From positions 62,001 to 126,000 of the forward strand of contig NZ_QARE02000006.1 in assembly GCF_003052515.2 (NCBI RefSeq): a DNA stretch of 64,000 nucleotides, written 5' to 3'. A model generated the notes under the pieces. It was not told the DNA's origin and did no database searches. It was given only the letters and a program-made list of their open reading frames with translations. Made by a program: the position numbers and the translations under genes. The stretch is from Pseudomonas sp. RIT409 (GTDB taxonomy: Bacteria; Pseudomonadota; Gammaproteobacteria; Pseudomonadales; Pseudomonadaceae). Below are positions 11,564-20,988 of this stretch, piece by piece; within the stretch, counting starts at the first letter, position 1, and each line of letters begins with the position of its first letter.

Positions 11564-13774
11564 ATGGCATCGAAATCGTTGCGCAACACCTTCCGCCGCC
11601 TGTGGGCGCTGGACAAGTTTTCCTACAGTGTGCGGGTATTCATCGCACTGACCGGCAGCATGGCGCTGTGCTGGTACCAAAATGAAATGTCGCTGGTCAT
11701 CCCCCTCTTCCTGGGGATTATCGCCAGCGCGCTGTCCGAAACCGACGACAGCTGGCAAGGCCGACTCAATGCGTTGGCCGTGACGCTGGTGTGCTTCAGC
11801 ATCGCGGCCCTGTCCGTAGAGCTGCTTTTCCCTTACCCGGTGCTGTTCATCTGCGCCTTCGCCCTTGCCGCGTTTTGCCTGACGATGCTCGGCGCGCTCG
11901 GAGAACGATACGGCGCGATTGCCTACGCGACACTGATTCTGTCGGTCTACACGATGATTGGGGTGGACCAGCGTGGCGGTGAAGTCACCGACTTCTGGCA
12001 TGAACCGATGCTGCTGGTGGCGGGCGCGGCGTGGTATGGCCTGCTTTCCGTACTCTGGCAGATGCTGTTCTCCAACCAGCCTGTGCAACAAGCGTTGGCG
12101 CGCCTGTTTCGCGAGTTGGGCCTGTACCTGAAACTGAAGTCCGAACTGTTCGAGCCGATCCGCACCCTGGACGTCGAGGCCCGCCGACTGGAGCTGGCCA
12201 AACAGAACGGCAAGGTCGTCGCGGCGCTCAATGTCACCAAGGAAATCATCCTCAACCGGGTCGGCAGTGGCCGCCCGGGCTCGAAAGTCAGCCGTTATCT
12301 GAAACTGTACTTTCTGGCGCAGGACATCCATGAACGCGCCAGTTCGTCGCACTATCCCTATAACTCGTTGGCTGAGGCGTTTTTCCACAGCGACGTCCTG
12401 TTCCGCTGCCAGCGACTGTTGCGCCAACAAGGCAATGCGTGCCGTGACCTCTCCGTGTCGATCCAGTTGCGCCAACCCTTCATCTACGACGACAGCTTCG
12501 CCCACGCCCTCGATGATCTACGAGCGTCCCTGGAACACTTGCGCATCCAGAGCAATCCAGCGTGGCGCGGCTTGCTCCGCTCCCTGCGCGCACTGGCCCA
12601 CAACCTCGGCACCCTGGATCGCCTGCTCAGCGATGCCAGCAATCCGGACGCACTCGCCGATGCTTCCGACAGCAGTCTTCTGGACCGCTCGCCACGCAAC
12701 CTCAAAGATGTCTGGACGCGACTGCGCCTGCAACTGACGCCCACCTCGCTGCTGTTCCGCCATGCCCTGCGCCTGCCGTTGGCGCTGGTGGTGGGCTACC
12801 TGATGGTTCATCTGATTCACCCGTCCCAGGGTTACTGGATCATCCTGACGACGGTTTTCGTCTGCCAGCCGAGCTACGGCGCGACACGGCGCAAACTGGG
12901 GCAGCGTATCATCGGGACGGCCATCGGCCTGACCGTGGGGTGGATTCTGTTCGACCTGATTACCACGCCGATTCTGCAATCGATGTGCGCCGTGCTGGCA
13001 GGCGTCGTGTTCTTCGTCAATCGCACGACCCGATACACCTTGTCGACAGCGGCGATCACGGTGATGGTTCTGTTCTGCTTCAACCAGGTGGGCAACGGCT
13101 ATGGGCTGTTCCTGCCGAGGCTGATGGACACCTTGCTGGGCAGTCTCATCGCAGGCTTGGCGGTGTTCCTGTTCCTGCCGGACTGGCAAGGCCGTCGCTT
13201 GAATAAAGTGCTGGCCAACACGCTGTCCTGCAACAGCATTTACCTGCGTCAGATCATGCAGCAATACGCCGCGGGCAAAAGCGACGATCTGGCTTACCGG
13301 CTGGCCCGACGCAACGCTCATAATGCCGATGCAGCGTTATCGACCACGCTGGCCAACATGCTGCTGGAGCCGGGTCACTTCCGCAAAGAGGCTGATGTAG
13401 GCTTCCGCTTTCTGGTGCTGTCCCACACCTTGTTGAGCTACCTGTCTGGCCTTGGCGCGCACCGCGAGACCCCATTACCGACCGAAGTGCGCGAACACCT
13501 GATCGAGGGCGCGGGGGCGAATCTGGCGGCCAGTATCGACGAAATCGCGCAGTCCCTGGCGGCCCGTCAGCCGGTCGCGGTGCAAAGCGATGCCGAAGAG
13601 GCGCTCGCGTCAGAACTGGAGCAGATGCCTGAGGAAATCGACGAAGGGCAGCGCCTGGTGCAGACCCAACTGGCGCTCATCTGCCGACAGCTCGGCCCGT
13701 TGCGCACCCTCGCTGCGCATCTGATCAAGGAACCGGAAAAGGACAGCGCCAACATCACAGACCGTGCAGCTTGA
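11564..13774 (+). CDS. yccS: YccS-type FUSC family inner-membrane protein
   Basis: Large inner-membrane protein of 736 residues in the YccS/YhfK (FUSC, fusaric-acid-resistance-like) family. It has two clusters of hydrophobic helices, about residues 20-165 and 400-530, separated by a soluble domain, and ends in a soluble C-terminal region, the architecture of this family. The exact role is not established; relatives are tied to export of aromatic acids. The ribosome-binding site is weak (AAGG about 12 bases before the ATG). Its 3' end overlaps the converging gene on the other strand by 20 bases. Confidence 0.85.
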   Translation: MASKSLRNTFRRLWALDKFSYSVRVFIALTGSMALCWYQNEMSLVIPLFLGIIASALSETDDSWQGRLNALAVTLVCFSIAALSVELLFPYPVLFICAFALAAFCLTMLGALGERYGAIAYATLILSVYTMIGVDQRGGEVTDFWHEPMLLVAGAAWYGLLSVLWQMLFSNQPVQQALARLFRELGLYLKLKSELFEPIRTLDVEARRLELAKQNGKVVAALNVTKEIILNRVGSGRPGSKVSRYLKLYFLAQDIHERASSSHYPYNSLAEAFFHSDVLFRCQRLLRQQGNACRDLSVSIQLRQPFIYDDSFAHALDDLRASLEHLRIQSNPAWRGLLRSLRALAHNLGTLDRLLSDASNPDALADASDSSLLDRSPRNLKDVWTRLRLQLTPTSLLFRHALRLPLALVVGYLMVHLIHPSQGYWIILTTVFVCQPSYGATRRKLGQRIIGTAIGLTVGWILFDLITTPILQSMCAVLAGVVFFVNRTTRYTLSTAAITVMVLFCFNQVGNGYGLFLPRLMDTLLGSLIAGLAVFLFLPDWQGRRLNKVLANTLSCNSIYLRQIMQQYAAGKSDDLAYRLARRNAHNADAALSTTLANMLLEPGHFRKEADVGFRFLVLSHTLLSYLSGLGAHRETPLPTEVREHLIEGAGANLAASIDEIAQSLAARQPVAVQSDAEEALASELEQMPEEIDEGQRLVQTQLALICRQLGPLRTLAAHLIKEPEKDSANITDRAA

Positions 13775-14492
13775 ACAACCTGTCGTAGCTGCCGTCGGCC
13801 TTCATGGCGGCGATGGCCTTGTCGAAATCGGCGACGATCCGGGCATGGTCGGGGTTCTTCAGGCTGACCAGGATATGCAGGCTGTTCTCACTCAATGACT
13901 TGGACAGGAATTCGACGCTGTCCCGCACTTCCTCGGCCTCATGGCCCAAGGCAAAACGTGCGGCATATTCATCCTCCACCGTCAGATCCACCCGACCCGC
14001 TGCCAGCATCCGCGCCGCCGTCGAAAAACTCGCCACGGGAACCTTTTTCAAGCTGGCATCGCTATCGAACGCGGGTGAATAGGCGTAACTGCGCACCACC
14101 GCGATTGAATAAGGGTGCAGTTGTTGCAGGCTTTCGTATTGGATATCCGAGGTCTTGCGCTTGATGAATCGCAGCCGATTGATCATGTACGCTTCGGAGA
14201 ACTCGCCAATCAATGTACGCTCATCGCTGTACCAAGCGTTGATCAGCACGTCGTAACGCCCTTCGCCGACACCGTGAATGGCTCGCGCCCAAGGCACTTG
14301 ATCATACTCGACGGTGTAGCCGGCACGGGTCAGCGCGGTGCGCACAAGGTCGGTGGATAAGCCGCCGTTGAGCAGCGCGACGTCTGAATACGGCGCCCAA
14401 GCATCGCCCGCCATCCGCAAGGTCTGAGCCCACGCGCCGTGCGCGATCAGAAGCATTCCCAGCAAAGCCATGGCTCGAAGCAAACGCAGCAT
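13755..14492 (-). CDS. Periplasmic solute-binding protein, family 3 (amino-acid type)
   Basis: Substrate-binding protein of the SBP_bac_3 fold, 245 residues from the ATG at 14492, which has AAGGA eight bases upstream (a TTG at 14498 is less likely). The signal peptide MLRLLRAMALLGMLLIAHGAWA is cleaved before QTLRM. DAWAPY near the N-terminus and GLSTDLVRTAL are typical of the fold. No permease or ATPase gene lies beside it, so it is an orphan: it could feed a distant ABC transporter or serve as a sensor-type binding protein. The ligand is not deducible. It overlaps the 3' end of yccS by 20 bases tail to tail. Confidence 0.85.
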   Translation of the reverse strand: MLRLLRAMALLGMLLIAHGAWAQTLRMAGDAWAPYSDVALLNGGLSTDLVRTALTRAGYTVEYDQVPWARAIHGVGEGRYDVLINAWYSDERTLIGEFSEAYMINRLRFIKRKTSDIQYESLQQLHPYSIAVVRSYAYSPAFDSDASLKKVPVASFSTAARMLAAGRVDLTVEDEYAARFALGHEAEEVRDSVEFLSKSLSENSLHILVSLKNPDHARIVADFDKAIAAMKADGSYDRLFKLHGL

Positions 14493-14791
14493 GCTCAAGA
14501 TCCTTAGGCAGGTGGAGGCCTGCGATTTTTTTCAGCGGCAATCGAGTGACACTGTGACATCCGTGAAGCGAGCAGCGGATTACAGGCCTCTTGAAAAGGC
14601 CATGGCAAGTGGCCTTCATTGAAGCCCGCCGAGCCGTTTTCCACAACATATAAGTCGCCAATCTCTGTGCAGCAGTTCAAGAAAATGACGCAATGTCCTG
14701 ATTGCCGTCACACCTGCCTTGCCTCTATGGCTTTGGACTGAAGGCCATATGCGTTTAGTATCCGACAACGATTTTTTTGTGAGCCGGCTCC

Positions 14792-15250
14792 ATGTCTATC
14801 AACTGGATTTGCAAACACCATACCGCCCTCAGCAAAGAGCAGTTGTACGCCATCCTGCAGTTGCGTGCGCAGGTGTTCGTCGTGGAGCAGAAGTGCTGGT
14901 ACCTGGACGTCGACGGGCTGGACTTGCTAGGCGACACTCGCCATCTGATGGCATGGCAAAACGATGAGCTGGTGGCCTACCTGCGCCTATTGGACCCGAT
15001 CCAGCAAGATGGGGATGTGACCATCGGTCGAGTGGTGACCGCCCCATCAATGCGCAACAAGGGCATGGGGCACGAACTAATGGTGCAGGCCCTGGAGCAT
15101 GCCGAGCAAAACTGGCCCGACCAGCCCATTTACCTGTCTGCCCAGGCACACCTCCAGGGCTACTACAGTCGCTATGGCTTCATTCCAGTGGGCGAGGTGT
15201 ATGTCGAGGACGGCATTCCTCATATCGGGATGCGACGGGATCTGGACTGA
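14792..15250 (+). CDS. elaA: ElaA-type GNAT acetyltransferase
   Basis: Small cytoplasmic GNAT-fold N-acetyltransferase of 152 residues, matching ElaA in length and sequence. The acetyl-CoA pyrophosphate-binding loop is RNKGMGHEL (R-x-x-G-x-G), preceded by the beta strand IGRVVTAP. The family opening INWICKHHTALSKEQLYAILQLR-like segment and VVEQKCWYLDVDG are diagnostic. The natural substrate of ElaA is unknown. No clear Shine-Dalgarno precedes the ATG. It is a stand-alone gene. Confidence 0.92.
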   Translation: MSINWICKHHTALSKEQLYAILQLRAQVFVVEQKCWYLDVDGLDLLGDTRHLMAWQNDELVAYLRLLDPIQQDGDVTIGRVVTAPSMRNKGMGHELMVQALEHAEQNWPDQPIYLSAQAHLQGYYSRYGFIPVGEVYVEDGIPHIGMRRDLD

Positions 15251-15318
15251 GCGACTGGGTCCACTCCCGGCGGGCATGAGACCACGCGTGCCTACGCCGG
15301 CGGTCCAGTTCCTTGCGG

Positions 15319-15615
15319 TCAGGGGTAACCTAACACCGCTTTGATCTGCGCCAGATGCTCGGCAATCCAGCGTTTGTCGATAGCTCCCCAATCATGAATC
15401 CGATATGCCCCGGCATGATTGCGGGCGCCGTCCTCTTGCTCGAATGCGCACACGATATCCAGGTCCGCCAGCGCGAGCAGGGTGTCCTGTGCCGTACGAC
15501 GGGGCATGCCGGTGACCTCCGTGATGGCAGGCACGCTGGTGGCAAGGCCGGTGTCGATGAGGTGAGCCACGTAGAGGCGGCGGTAAAAACTGCTCTTGGT
15601 CTTACTGACGTCCAT
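15319..15615 (-). CDS. Small winged helix-turn-helix protein
   Basis: Predicted DNA-binding protein of 98 residues. The ATG at 15615 is preceded by AAGGA with an eight-base spacer; a longer reading from 15660 would overlap the upstream gene. The segment ATSVPAITEVTGMPRRTAQDTLLAL has the helix-turn-helix layout, and RIHDWGAIDKRW a wing-like end. It resembles short winged-helix proteins of Pseudomonas with no assigned regulon. It follows the YgjP-type gene by 28 bases in the same direction and may be co-transcribed. Confidence 0.75.
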   Translation of the reverse strand: MDVSKTKSSFYRRLYVAHLIDTGLATSVPAITEVTGMPRRTAQDTLLALADLDIVCAFEQEDGARNHAGAYRIHDWGAIDKRWIAEHLAQIKAVLGYP

Positions 15616-15643
15616 CGTCAGGTCCTTATCGGTAAAAAAGCCA

Positions 15644-16156
15644 TCAACCCTGCATGTCACGCCACGTCAGGTAGACACGCAGGTCGAACTCCAGTTGGTG
15701 ATATCCCGGCTGCATGTGCTCGCAGAGTTTGTAGAACGCCTTGTTGTGCTCGGTCTCCTTGAAGTGGGCCAGCTCATGCACGACGATCATTCGGAGAAAT
15801 TCCGGAGCGGCCTCTTTGAACAGGGAGGCAACGCGGATTTCCTTCTTGGCCTTGAGTTTGCCGCCCTGAACCCGCGACACCGTGGTGTGCAACCCGAGTG
15901 CGCGATGGGTCAGGTCAAGACGGTTGTCGAACAGCACCTTATCGATATTCGGTGCGTTACGCAGGTGCTCCTGCTTGAGTGCCAGCGCATAGGCATAGAG
16001 TGCCTTGTCGCTCTGCACCTCATGCCGCCCCGGATAGCGTTGTTGCAGGTAGCTGCCCAGCTTGCCCTGCGCAATCAATTGCCGCACCTGATCCTGAAGC
16101 GATGAAGGATAGGCTTGCAGGTATTTGAGCGGCATCACGGCTGTTGAGGTCATCAT
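15644..16156 (-). CDS. YgjP-type (DUF45/M48-like) metal-dependent hydrolase
   Basis: Cytoplasmic protein of 170 residues with the zinc-peptidase motif VVHELAHFKE (HELAH) and a downstream HNKAFY that supplies the third ligand region, the pattern of the YgjP/WLM group. LFKEAAPEFLRMIVVHELAH is the conserved core helix. No substrate is known for this family. The start may be at 16156 or at an internal methionine seven codons later; neither has a strong ribosome-binding site. It precedes the small winged-helix gene. Confidence 0.85.
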   Translation of the reverse strand: MMTSTAVMPLKYLQAYPSSLQDQVRQLIAQGKLGSYLQQRYPGRHEVQSDKALYAYALALKQEHLRNAPNIDKVLFDNRLDLTHRALGLHTTVSRVQGGKLKAKKEIRVASLFKEAAPEFLRMIVVHELAHFKETEHNKAFYKLCEHMQPGYHQLEFDLRVYLTWRDMQG

Positions 16157-16192
16157 CGAATCAGCGGAATCAAAGAGCGTCAGTTTACCGCG

Positions 16193-18346
16193 TCAATCCT
16201 CGCTGAGCAGCGGGTGCCGACTTGGCAGAGTGACAGGCTCGACGAAACGGAGCGCCTCTTGCGGCGTCAACGGATGGGCCAGCAGGAAGCCTTGAATGAT
16301 CTCGCAGCCGTTATCCACCAACCACTGGTATTGCTCTAGCGTCTCCACGCCCTCAGCGATGACCTCGATGCTCAACAGCCGACACATGTCGATGATGCTG
16401 CGCGCCACGGCCAGATCACGCGGCGAGCTCATCATGCCGCCGATGAAATGACGGTCGATCTTGAGGGTGTCCAGATCCAGATTGCGCAGGTGTGCCAGAG
16501 AACTGTCTCCTGCGCCGAAGTCATCCAGCGATACCCGCACCCCGATGTCATGCAGGCTCTGCAGCTGTTTGCGGCTGTGGACAAGGTTGTGCACCAGGGA
16601 CGGCTCGGTGATTTCCACCTCCAGTTGCCGAGGCTTGAGGTTGTGAATCTGGATGGCTCGCTGCAACTCGGCTGCCAGGTTGGGCATGCTGAATTGCGCC
16701 GGGCTGACGCTCACACTGACCACCAGATCATCGGGAAACACACTGGCCCACTGCTGTCGCTGAGCAGCCCCCTGTTCGTAGATCCAGCCGCCCAGCTTGT
16801 TGATCAGCCGGGTTTCTTCCAATAGAGGGATGAACAGGCTCGAGGGCACATCCCCCGCGTCCGGGTGGTTCCACCGCAACAATGCCTCGAAACCCCGGGT
16901 TCGCCCGGTCACCACATTGATCTGCGGCTGATAGACGATCGAAAAGTCCTTGCCTTCGATGGCTGTGCGCACGCTCTCTTCAAGCATCAGGCGGGAACGG
17001 GCGCGGCCGTTCATGTACTGATCATAGAAGCGATACTGGTGACGACCGGCACGCTTGGCCTCATACATAGCGATATCGGAGGCGCGCAGCAAGCCGTCCA
17101 GATGGGGGCCACAGTCGGGGTAGACGGCAATGCCGATACTGACTCCCAGGGTTGCCTCGACGCCATCGACATGGCGCCGGACGGAAATCCGATCAATGAG
17201 TTTTTCGGCGACCTTGGCGGCGTGCTCCGGGAAGTCCAAACCGTCAATCACCACCACGAATTCGTCGCCCCCCATCCGCGCCAGTACGTCATAGGGGCGC
17301 AGGCTCTCCTTGAGCTGCTCGGCGACCCACACCAGCACCTGATCGCCCGCGTCGTGCCCCAGCGAATCATTGACGTGCTTGAATCCGTCGAGGTCCAGAT
17401 ACAGCACCACCAGGTACTTCCCGGCGTTTTCGTTGCGCACCAGCATCCCTTCCACCGTTTGGTAAAAGCCTCGGCGGTTGAGCAGCCCGGTGAGGGAGTC
17501 GGTGACGGCTTGTTGTTCGAGTTGACTGTAGAGATCACGCACCACAGACATGTCCAGCACACTCAACACCATCGCCTTCTGTTCGTCGGGCAACGGGGCG
17601 CAGGACAGCGCCACTGGCACTTGCCTTCCTTCCGGGGTACGCAGGATCGCGTCATGGACACGGTAGGTGTCCGCTCGCCGATAGTGGTGGTAGAAGCCCG
17701 AATCGGTCCACTCACTGATCGCGGGCTCTTGCAGGTAACGGGACAGTCCGGTGCCACGCAATTCGCCGTCGGTCATGCCCAACAGACGACAGATCGCCGG
17801 GTTGGCGAAGCTGATGACCCCGTCTTCCTTGACCACCAGGATGCCCTCGGCGACGTTAGCCAACACCGAGGCATTGAAGGCACGAGCCGACTCCAGTTCG
17901 CGGCTGAGTTTCTGCAAGGCGCGGCGATTGCTCTGCTGCTCCAGCAGCGCCTGGACCTTGGGTTTGAGGATATTGGGGTCGAACGGCTTGAAGAGGTAAT
18001 CGACCGCTCCACTGGCGTAGCCTTTATGCACAGCATCACGGGACTGCTCATTGGCCGTCAGGAAGATGATCGGTGTCAGCCGGGTTCTCTGGCTGCCGCG
18101 CATCAAGCGCGCGACTTCGAACCCATCCATCTCGGGCATCTGCACATCCAGCAAAACCAGGTCGACATCGACGTCCAGCAGCAGGCCTAGCGCTTCCATG
18201 CCTGAACTGGCCGTCACGATTTCCCAGTCCTGACGCTGCAGGACCGCCCGCATCGTGACGAGATTCTCCGGATAGTCATCCACGACCAACAACACTGACT
18301 TGCCATTTGGTGGCTGGGTTTGCACGCATTCCATGCTGCTACTCAT
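16193..18346 (-). CDS. Response regulator with PAS, GGDEF and EAL domains (c-di-GMP turnover)
   Basis: Cytoplasmic signalling protein of 717 residues. Domains in order: receiver (about 16-135, with DD at 23-24, phosphoacceptor D67 and K120), PAS (about 155-270), GGDEF (about 280-440) and EAL (about 455-700). The cyclase motif GGDEF is intact at 359-363 and an inhibitory site R350-P-Y-D353 lies exactly five residues before it, so the cyclase is probably active and product-inhibited. In the EAL domain EALLRW, EITEP, DDFG, KID and AEGVE are present, but the usual metal-binding asparagine of the VNxS strand is serine (S546) and the loop DDFGTGYSS reads DDFGAGDSS. No histidine kinase is adjacent. 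Confidence 0.92.
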   Translation of the reverse strand: MSSSMECVQTQPPNGKSVLLVVDDYPENLVTMRAVLQRQDWEIVTASSGMEALGLLLDVDVDLVLLDVQMPEMDGFEVARLMRGSQRTRLTPIIFLTANEQSRDAVHKGYASGAVDYLFKPFDPNILKPKVQALLEQQSNRRALQKLSRELESARAFNASVLANVAEGILVVKEDGVISFANPAICRLLGMTDGELRGTGLSRYLQEPAISEWTDSGFYHHYRRADTYRVHDAILRTPEGRQVPVALSCAPLPDEQKAMVLSVLDMSVVRDLYSQLEQQAVTDSLTGLLNRRGFYQTVEGMLVRNENAGKYLVVLYLDLDGFKHVNDSLGHDAGDQVLVWVAEQLKESLRPYDVLARMGGDEFVVVIDGLDFPEHAAKVAEKLIDRISVRRHVDGVEATLGVSIGIAVYPDCGPHLDGLLRASDIAMYEAKRAGRHQYRFYDQYMNGRARSRLMLEESVRTAIEGKDFSIVYQPQINVVTGRTRGFEALLRWNHPDAGDVPSSLFIPLLEETRLINKLGGWIYEQGAAQRQQWASVFPDDLVVSVSVSPAQFSMPNLAAELQRAIQIHNLKPRQLEVEITEPSLVHNLVHSRKQLQSLHDIGVRVSLDDFGAGDSSLAHLRNLDLDTLKIDRHFIGGMMSSPRDLAVARSIIDMCRLLSIEVIAEGVETLEQYQWLVDNGCEIIQGFLLAHPLTPQEALRFVEPVTLPSRHPLLSED

Positions 18347-18651
18347 TCACGTTACTGCTAGGTGAGAGGGTTCCAGTCCTTCTCTGATTGGCATCTACTC
18401 TAGCCCCGAATGCCAAAAAGTGTAGGAAGGCCATCCTTTTGCTATCTAGATCAATCGAGCGACCCGACTAACGGTCAAGGTGCTGGAGCCCCCTGAGGAC
18501 GTGCCATTCGACGAAAGTGACAGCACTTTGGTTTCATCCGTTTGACGGATTCGATTTAACAACCGACAGGACGAAACGTATAAGAGTCGCCCCTCAAACC
18601 CTAGCGCCAGACGCGTTTACTGGCAATGAGACATGAACGGACGACTGAAAA
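18347..18651. other. Intergenic region between the GGDEF-EAL regulator and the alginate lyase
   Basis: Divergent promoter region of about 305 bases. No gene, repeat or terminator was recognised; the two promoters must lie here but no convincing -35/-10 pair was found. Confidence 0.6.
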
Positions 18652-19323
18652 ATGATCGATTTAGGAACTTGGAATCTGAGCATTCCAGTGGGCTCGCCCC
18701 CCGCGACTATTGAAACCAAGCAACTGCTTCAAGGCTATGACGGCAAATACTTCACCTCCAGCGGGGCGAATATCACCTTCTGGGCCCCCGTGACGGGAAG
18801 CAAGACCGCCAACGCCATTTATCCGCGCAGCGAATTACGGGAAACCTGGTCCAACGGCGAACTGCACAACTGGTACTACCCCGACGCCGACAACTTTTTG
18901 AATGCCAAGCTCAAGGTGCTGCAGGTCCCCTCTTCCGGCCGCGTGGTGATTGGCCAGATTCATGTGTACGAAAGCAATCAGCCGTTGCTCAAGCTCGAAT
19001 ATCAATATAAAGACGCTACGAAAGACGGCAGCATCGTGGCCAAGGTGAGGTTTCACCCCAACGACAAGAAAGCCCGAGTCATCACCGTCGCTGAGGGCAT
19101 TCGGCTCAATGAAACGTTCAAGTACGTCATCCATTTGAACAAGGCAGGATTGCTGGCGGTGCGGGCGGGCGACAGGGTCTGGAACGACCGCATCAGCGCA
19201 AGTTGGCGGGCTGAGCAGCTGTATTTCAAGGCAGGTGTCTACACCCAGGACAACACGGGCTACACCAGCGAAGGTGGGAAGGTGATGTTCTTCAACCTGG
19301 ATACCGATCACAACAAGGGCTAG
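18652..19323 (+). CDS. Polysaccharide lyase family 7 (alginate lyase), no signal peptide
   Basis: Beta-jelly-roll lyase of 223 residues that cleaves alginate by beta-elimination. All three PL7 signatures are present: RSELRE (59-64), QIH (102-104) and YFKAGVYTQ (191-199), which hold the catalytic Arg, Gln, His and Tyr. In characterised PL7 enzymes a QIH triplet goes with action on guluronate-containing blocks. The protein starts directly with the fold (MIDLGTWNLSIPVG) and has no signal peptide, so it is predicted to be cytoplasmic or exported by an unusual route. The ribosome-binding site is weak. It is a single gene ending at a hairpin shared with the converging putP. Confidence 0.9.
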   Translation: MIDLGTWNLSIPVGSPPATIETKQLLQGYDGKYFTSSGANITFWAPVTGSKTANAIYPRSELRETWSNGELHNWYYPDADNFLNAKLKVLQVPSSGRVVIGQIHVYESNQPLLKLEYQYKDATKDGSIVAKVRFHPNDKKARVITVAEGIRLNETFKYVIHLNKAGLLAVRAGDRVWNDRISASWRAEQLYFKAGVYTQDNTGYTSEGGKVMFFNLDTDHNKG

Positions 19324-19416
19324 TGGCAGGCACAGGGGGTGCAACCAGGGGCTTCGCCAACTGAAACATCACCCGGCCTACTCTCGCGCGCAAGCTCGGC
19401 AGCGGCCCAGATAAGG

Positions 19417-19446
19417 CCGGATGACGCCTGGATTGGCGTCATCCGG
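19417..19446. terminator. Hairpin between the alginate lyase and putP
   Basis: Perfect 12-base stem CCGGATGACGCC / GGCGTCATCCGG with a six-base loop, between two converging genes. The trailing T-run is short (ATTT on the plus strand), so it is a modest bidirectional terminator. Confidence 0.75.
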
Positions 19447-19463
19447 ATTTCCGACTGGCCCAG

Positions 19464-20948
19464 TCAGGCCGTCTTGTATTCCTTTTCAGCCGCTTCGAAG
19501 CGCTCGACCATGCCTTGCGACGGCCCTTTGCCCAGCGTGCTGAACAGCACGATCGCGACAGTGGCGAACAGAAAGCCTGGAATGATTTCGTACAGCCCCA
19601 GCCACGCGAACTGCTTCCACACCACGACAGTAATGGCGCCAACGAGAATGCCCGCCAAAGCACCATTGCGGGTCATGCCTTTCCAGACCACCGAAATCAG
19701 AACCACAGGACCGAACGCGGCGCCGAAGCCGGCCCAGGCATAACTCACCAGCCCTAGAACGCGGTTTTCCGGATTAGCGGCCAGGGCAATGGCAATCAGC
19801 GCGACCAGCAACACCATGGCGCGACCGACCCAGACCAGCTCCCGCTGAGAGGCATGCTTGCGCAGGAACGCCTTGTAGAAGTCTTCCGTCAGCGCACTGG
19901 AGCAGACCAGCAACTGACAACTCAGCGTACTCATCACCGCTGCCAGAATGGCCGACAACAAGACCCCGGCGATCCACGGGTTGAAGAGCAGCTTGGCCAA
20001 TTCGATGAACACCCGCTCATGGTTCTCCGTCACAGGGCCGGCCACCTCCGGATGCGCCGAAAAGTAAGCAATCCCGAAAAACCCTACCGCGACCGTGCCA
20101 CCCAGGCACAAGACCATCCAGGTCATGGAAATACGCCGCGCGTTGGCGATGGACCTGACCGAGTCGGCCGCCATGAAACGCGCCAGGATGTGCGGTTGCC
20201 CGAAGTACCCCAGCCCCCATCCCATCAGGGAAATGATGCCGATGAAGGTGGTGTTCTTGAGCATGTCGAAGCTCGTCGGATCTTTCGCTTCGATGGCGAG
20301 GAAGGTGGTGTCGACGCCCCCGGTTGCGAGCAGCACGATAATCGGCGTGAGGATCAGTGCAAAGATCATGAGTGTGGCCTGGACCGTGTCGGTCCAGCTC
20401 ACGGCAAGAAAGCCGCCAATGAACGTGTAGGCGATGGTGGCCGCTGCCCCCGCCCACAGGGCCGTTTCATATGACATGCCAAAGGTGCTCTCGAACAGGC
20501 GCGCGCCCGCCACGATGCCCGACGCGCAATAAATGGTGAAGAACACCAGAATCACGATGGCTGAGATCACCCGCAGCAGTCCGCTGGCGTCTTCGAAACG
20601 ACTGGAAAAATAATCCGGCAACGTCAGTGCATCGCCGTTGTGCTCGGTCTGGACACGCAGCCGCCCTGCGACGAACAGCCAGTTCAGGTAGGCCCCTGCG
20701 ATCAGCCCGATGGCGATCCAGCTTTCAGACAGGCCCGAAAGGTAAACGGCACCCGGCAGGCCCATGAGCAGCCAGCCGCTCATGTCTGAGGCGCCGGCAG
20801 ACAGCGCGGTCACGACGCTGCCCAGGCTGCGCCCTCCAAGGATGTAATCAGAGAGGTTATTAGTGGCTCGATAGGCCATCAGCCCGATCAGTACCATCGC
20901 CGCGATGTAGATCACGAACGTGATCAAGGTGGGATTGCTGACGCTCAT
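19464..20948 (-). CDS. putP: Sodium/proline symporter PutP
   Basis: Inner-membrane Na+/proline symporter of the SSS family, 494 residues with about 13 membrane segments. The start MSVSNPTLITF at 20948 matches Pseudomonas PutP; the reading frame extends 20 codons further but that part is not family-like. The sodium/proline-binding segments SAGASDMSGWLLMGLPGA and DYILGGRSLG are present. It brings in proline for the divergently transcribed putA, and both genes are probably repressed by PutA through the shared intergenic operators. Confidence 0.96.
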   Translation of the reverse strand: MSVSNPTLITFVIYIAAMVLIGLMAYRATNNLSDYILGGRSLGSVVTALSAGASDMSGWLLMGLPGAVYLSGLSESWIAIGLIAGAYLNWLFVAGRLRVQTEHNGDALTLPDYFSSRFEDASGLLRVISAIVILVFFTIYCASGIVAGARLFESTFGMSYETALWAGAAATIAYTFIGGFLAVSWTDTVQATLMIFALILTPIIVLLATGGVDTTFLAIEAKDPTSFDMLKNTTFIGIISLMGWGLGYFGQPHILARFMAADSVRSIANARRISMTWMVLCLGGTVAVGFFGIAYFSAHPEVAGPVTENHERVFIELAKLLFNPWIAGVLLSAILAAVMSTLSCQLLVCSSALTEDFYKAFLRKHASQRELVWVGRAMVLLVALIAIALAANPENRVLGLVSYAWAGFGAAFGPVVLISVVWKGMTRNGALAGILVGAITVVVWKQFAWLGLYEIIPGFLFATVAIVLFSTLGKGPSQGMVERFEAAEKEYKTA

Positions 20949-20988
20949 TGTGTGGGTCCGTGCGTTGTTTTTATGGCAGGAGCAACGG

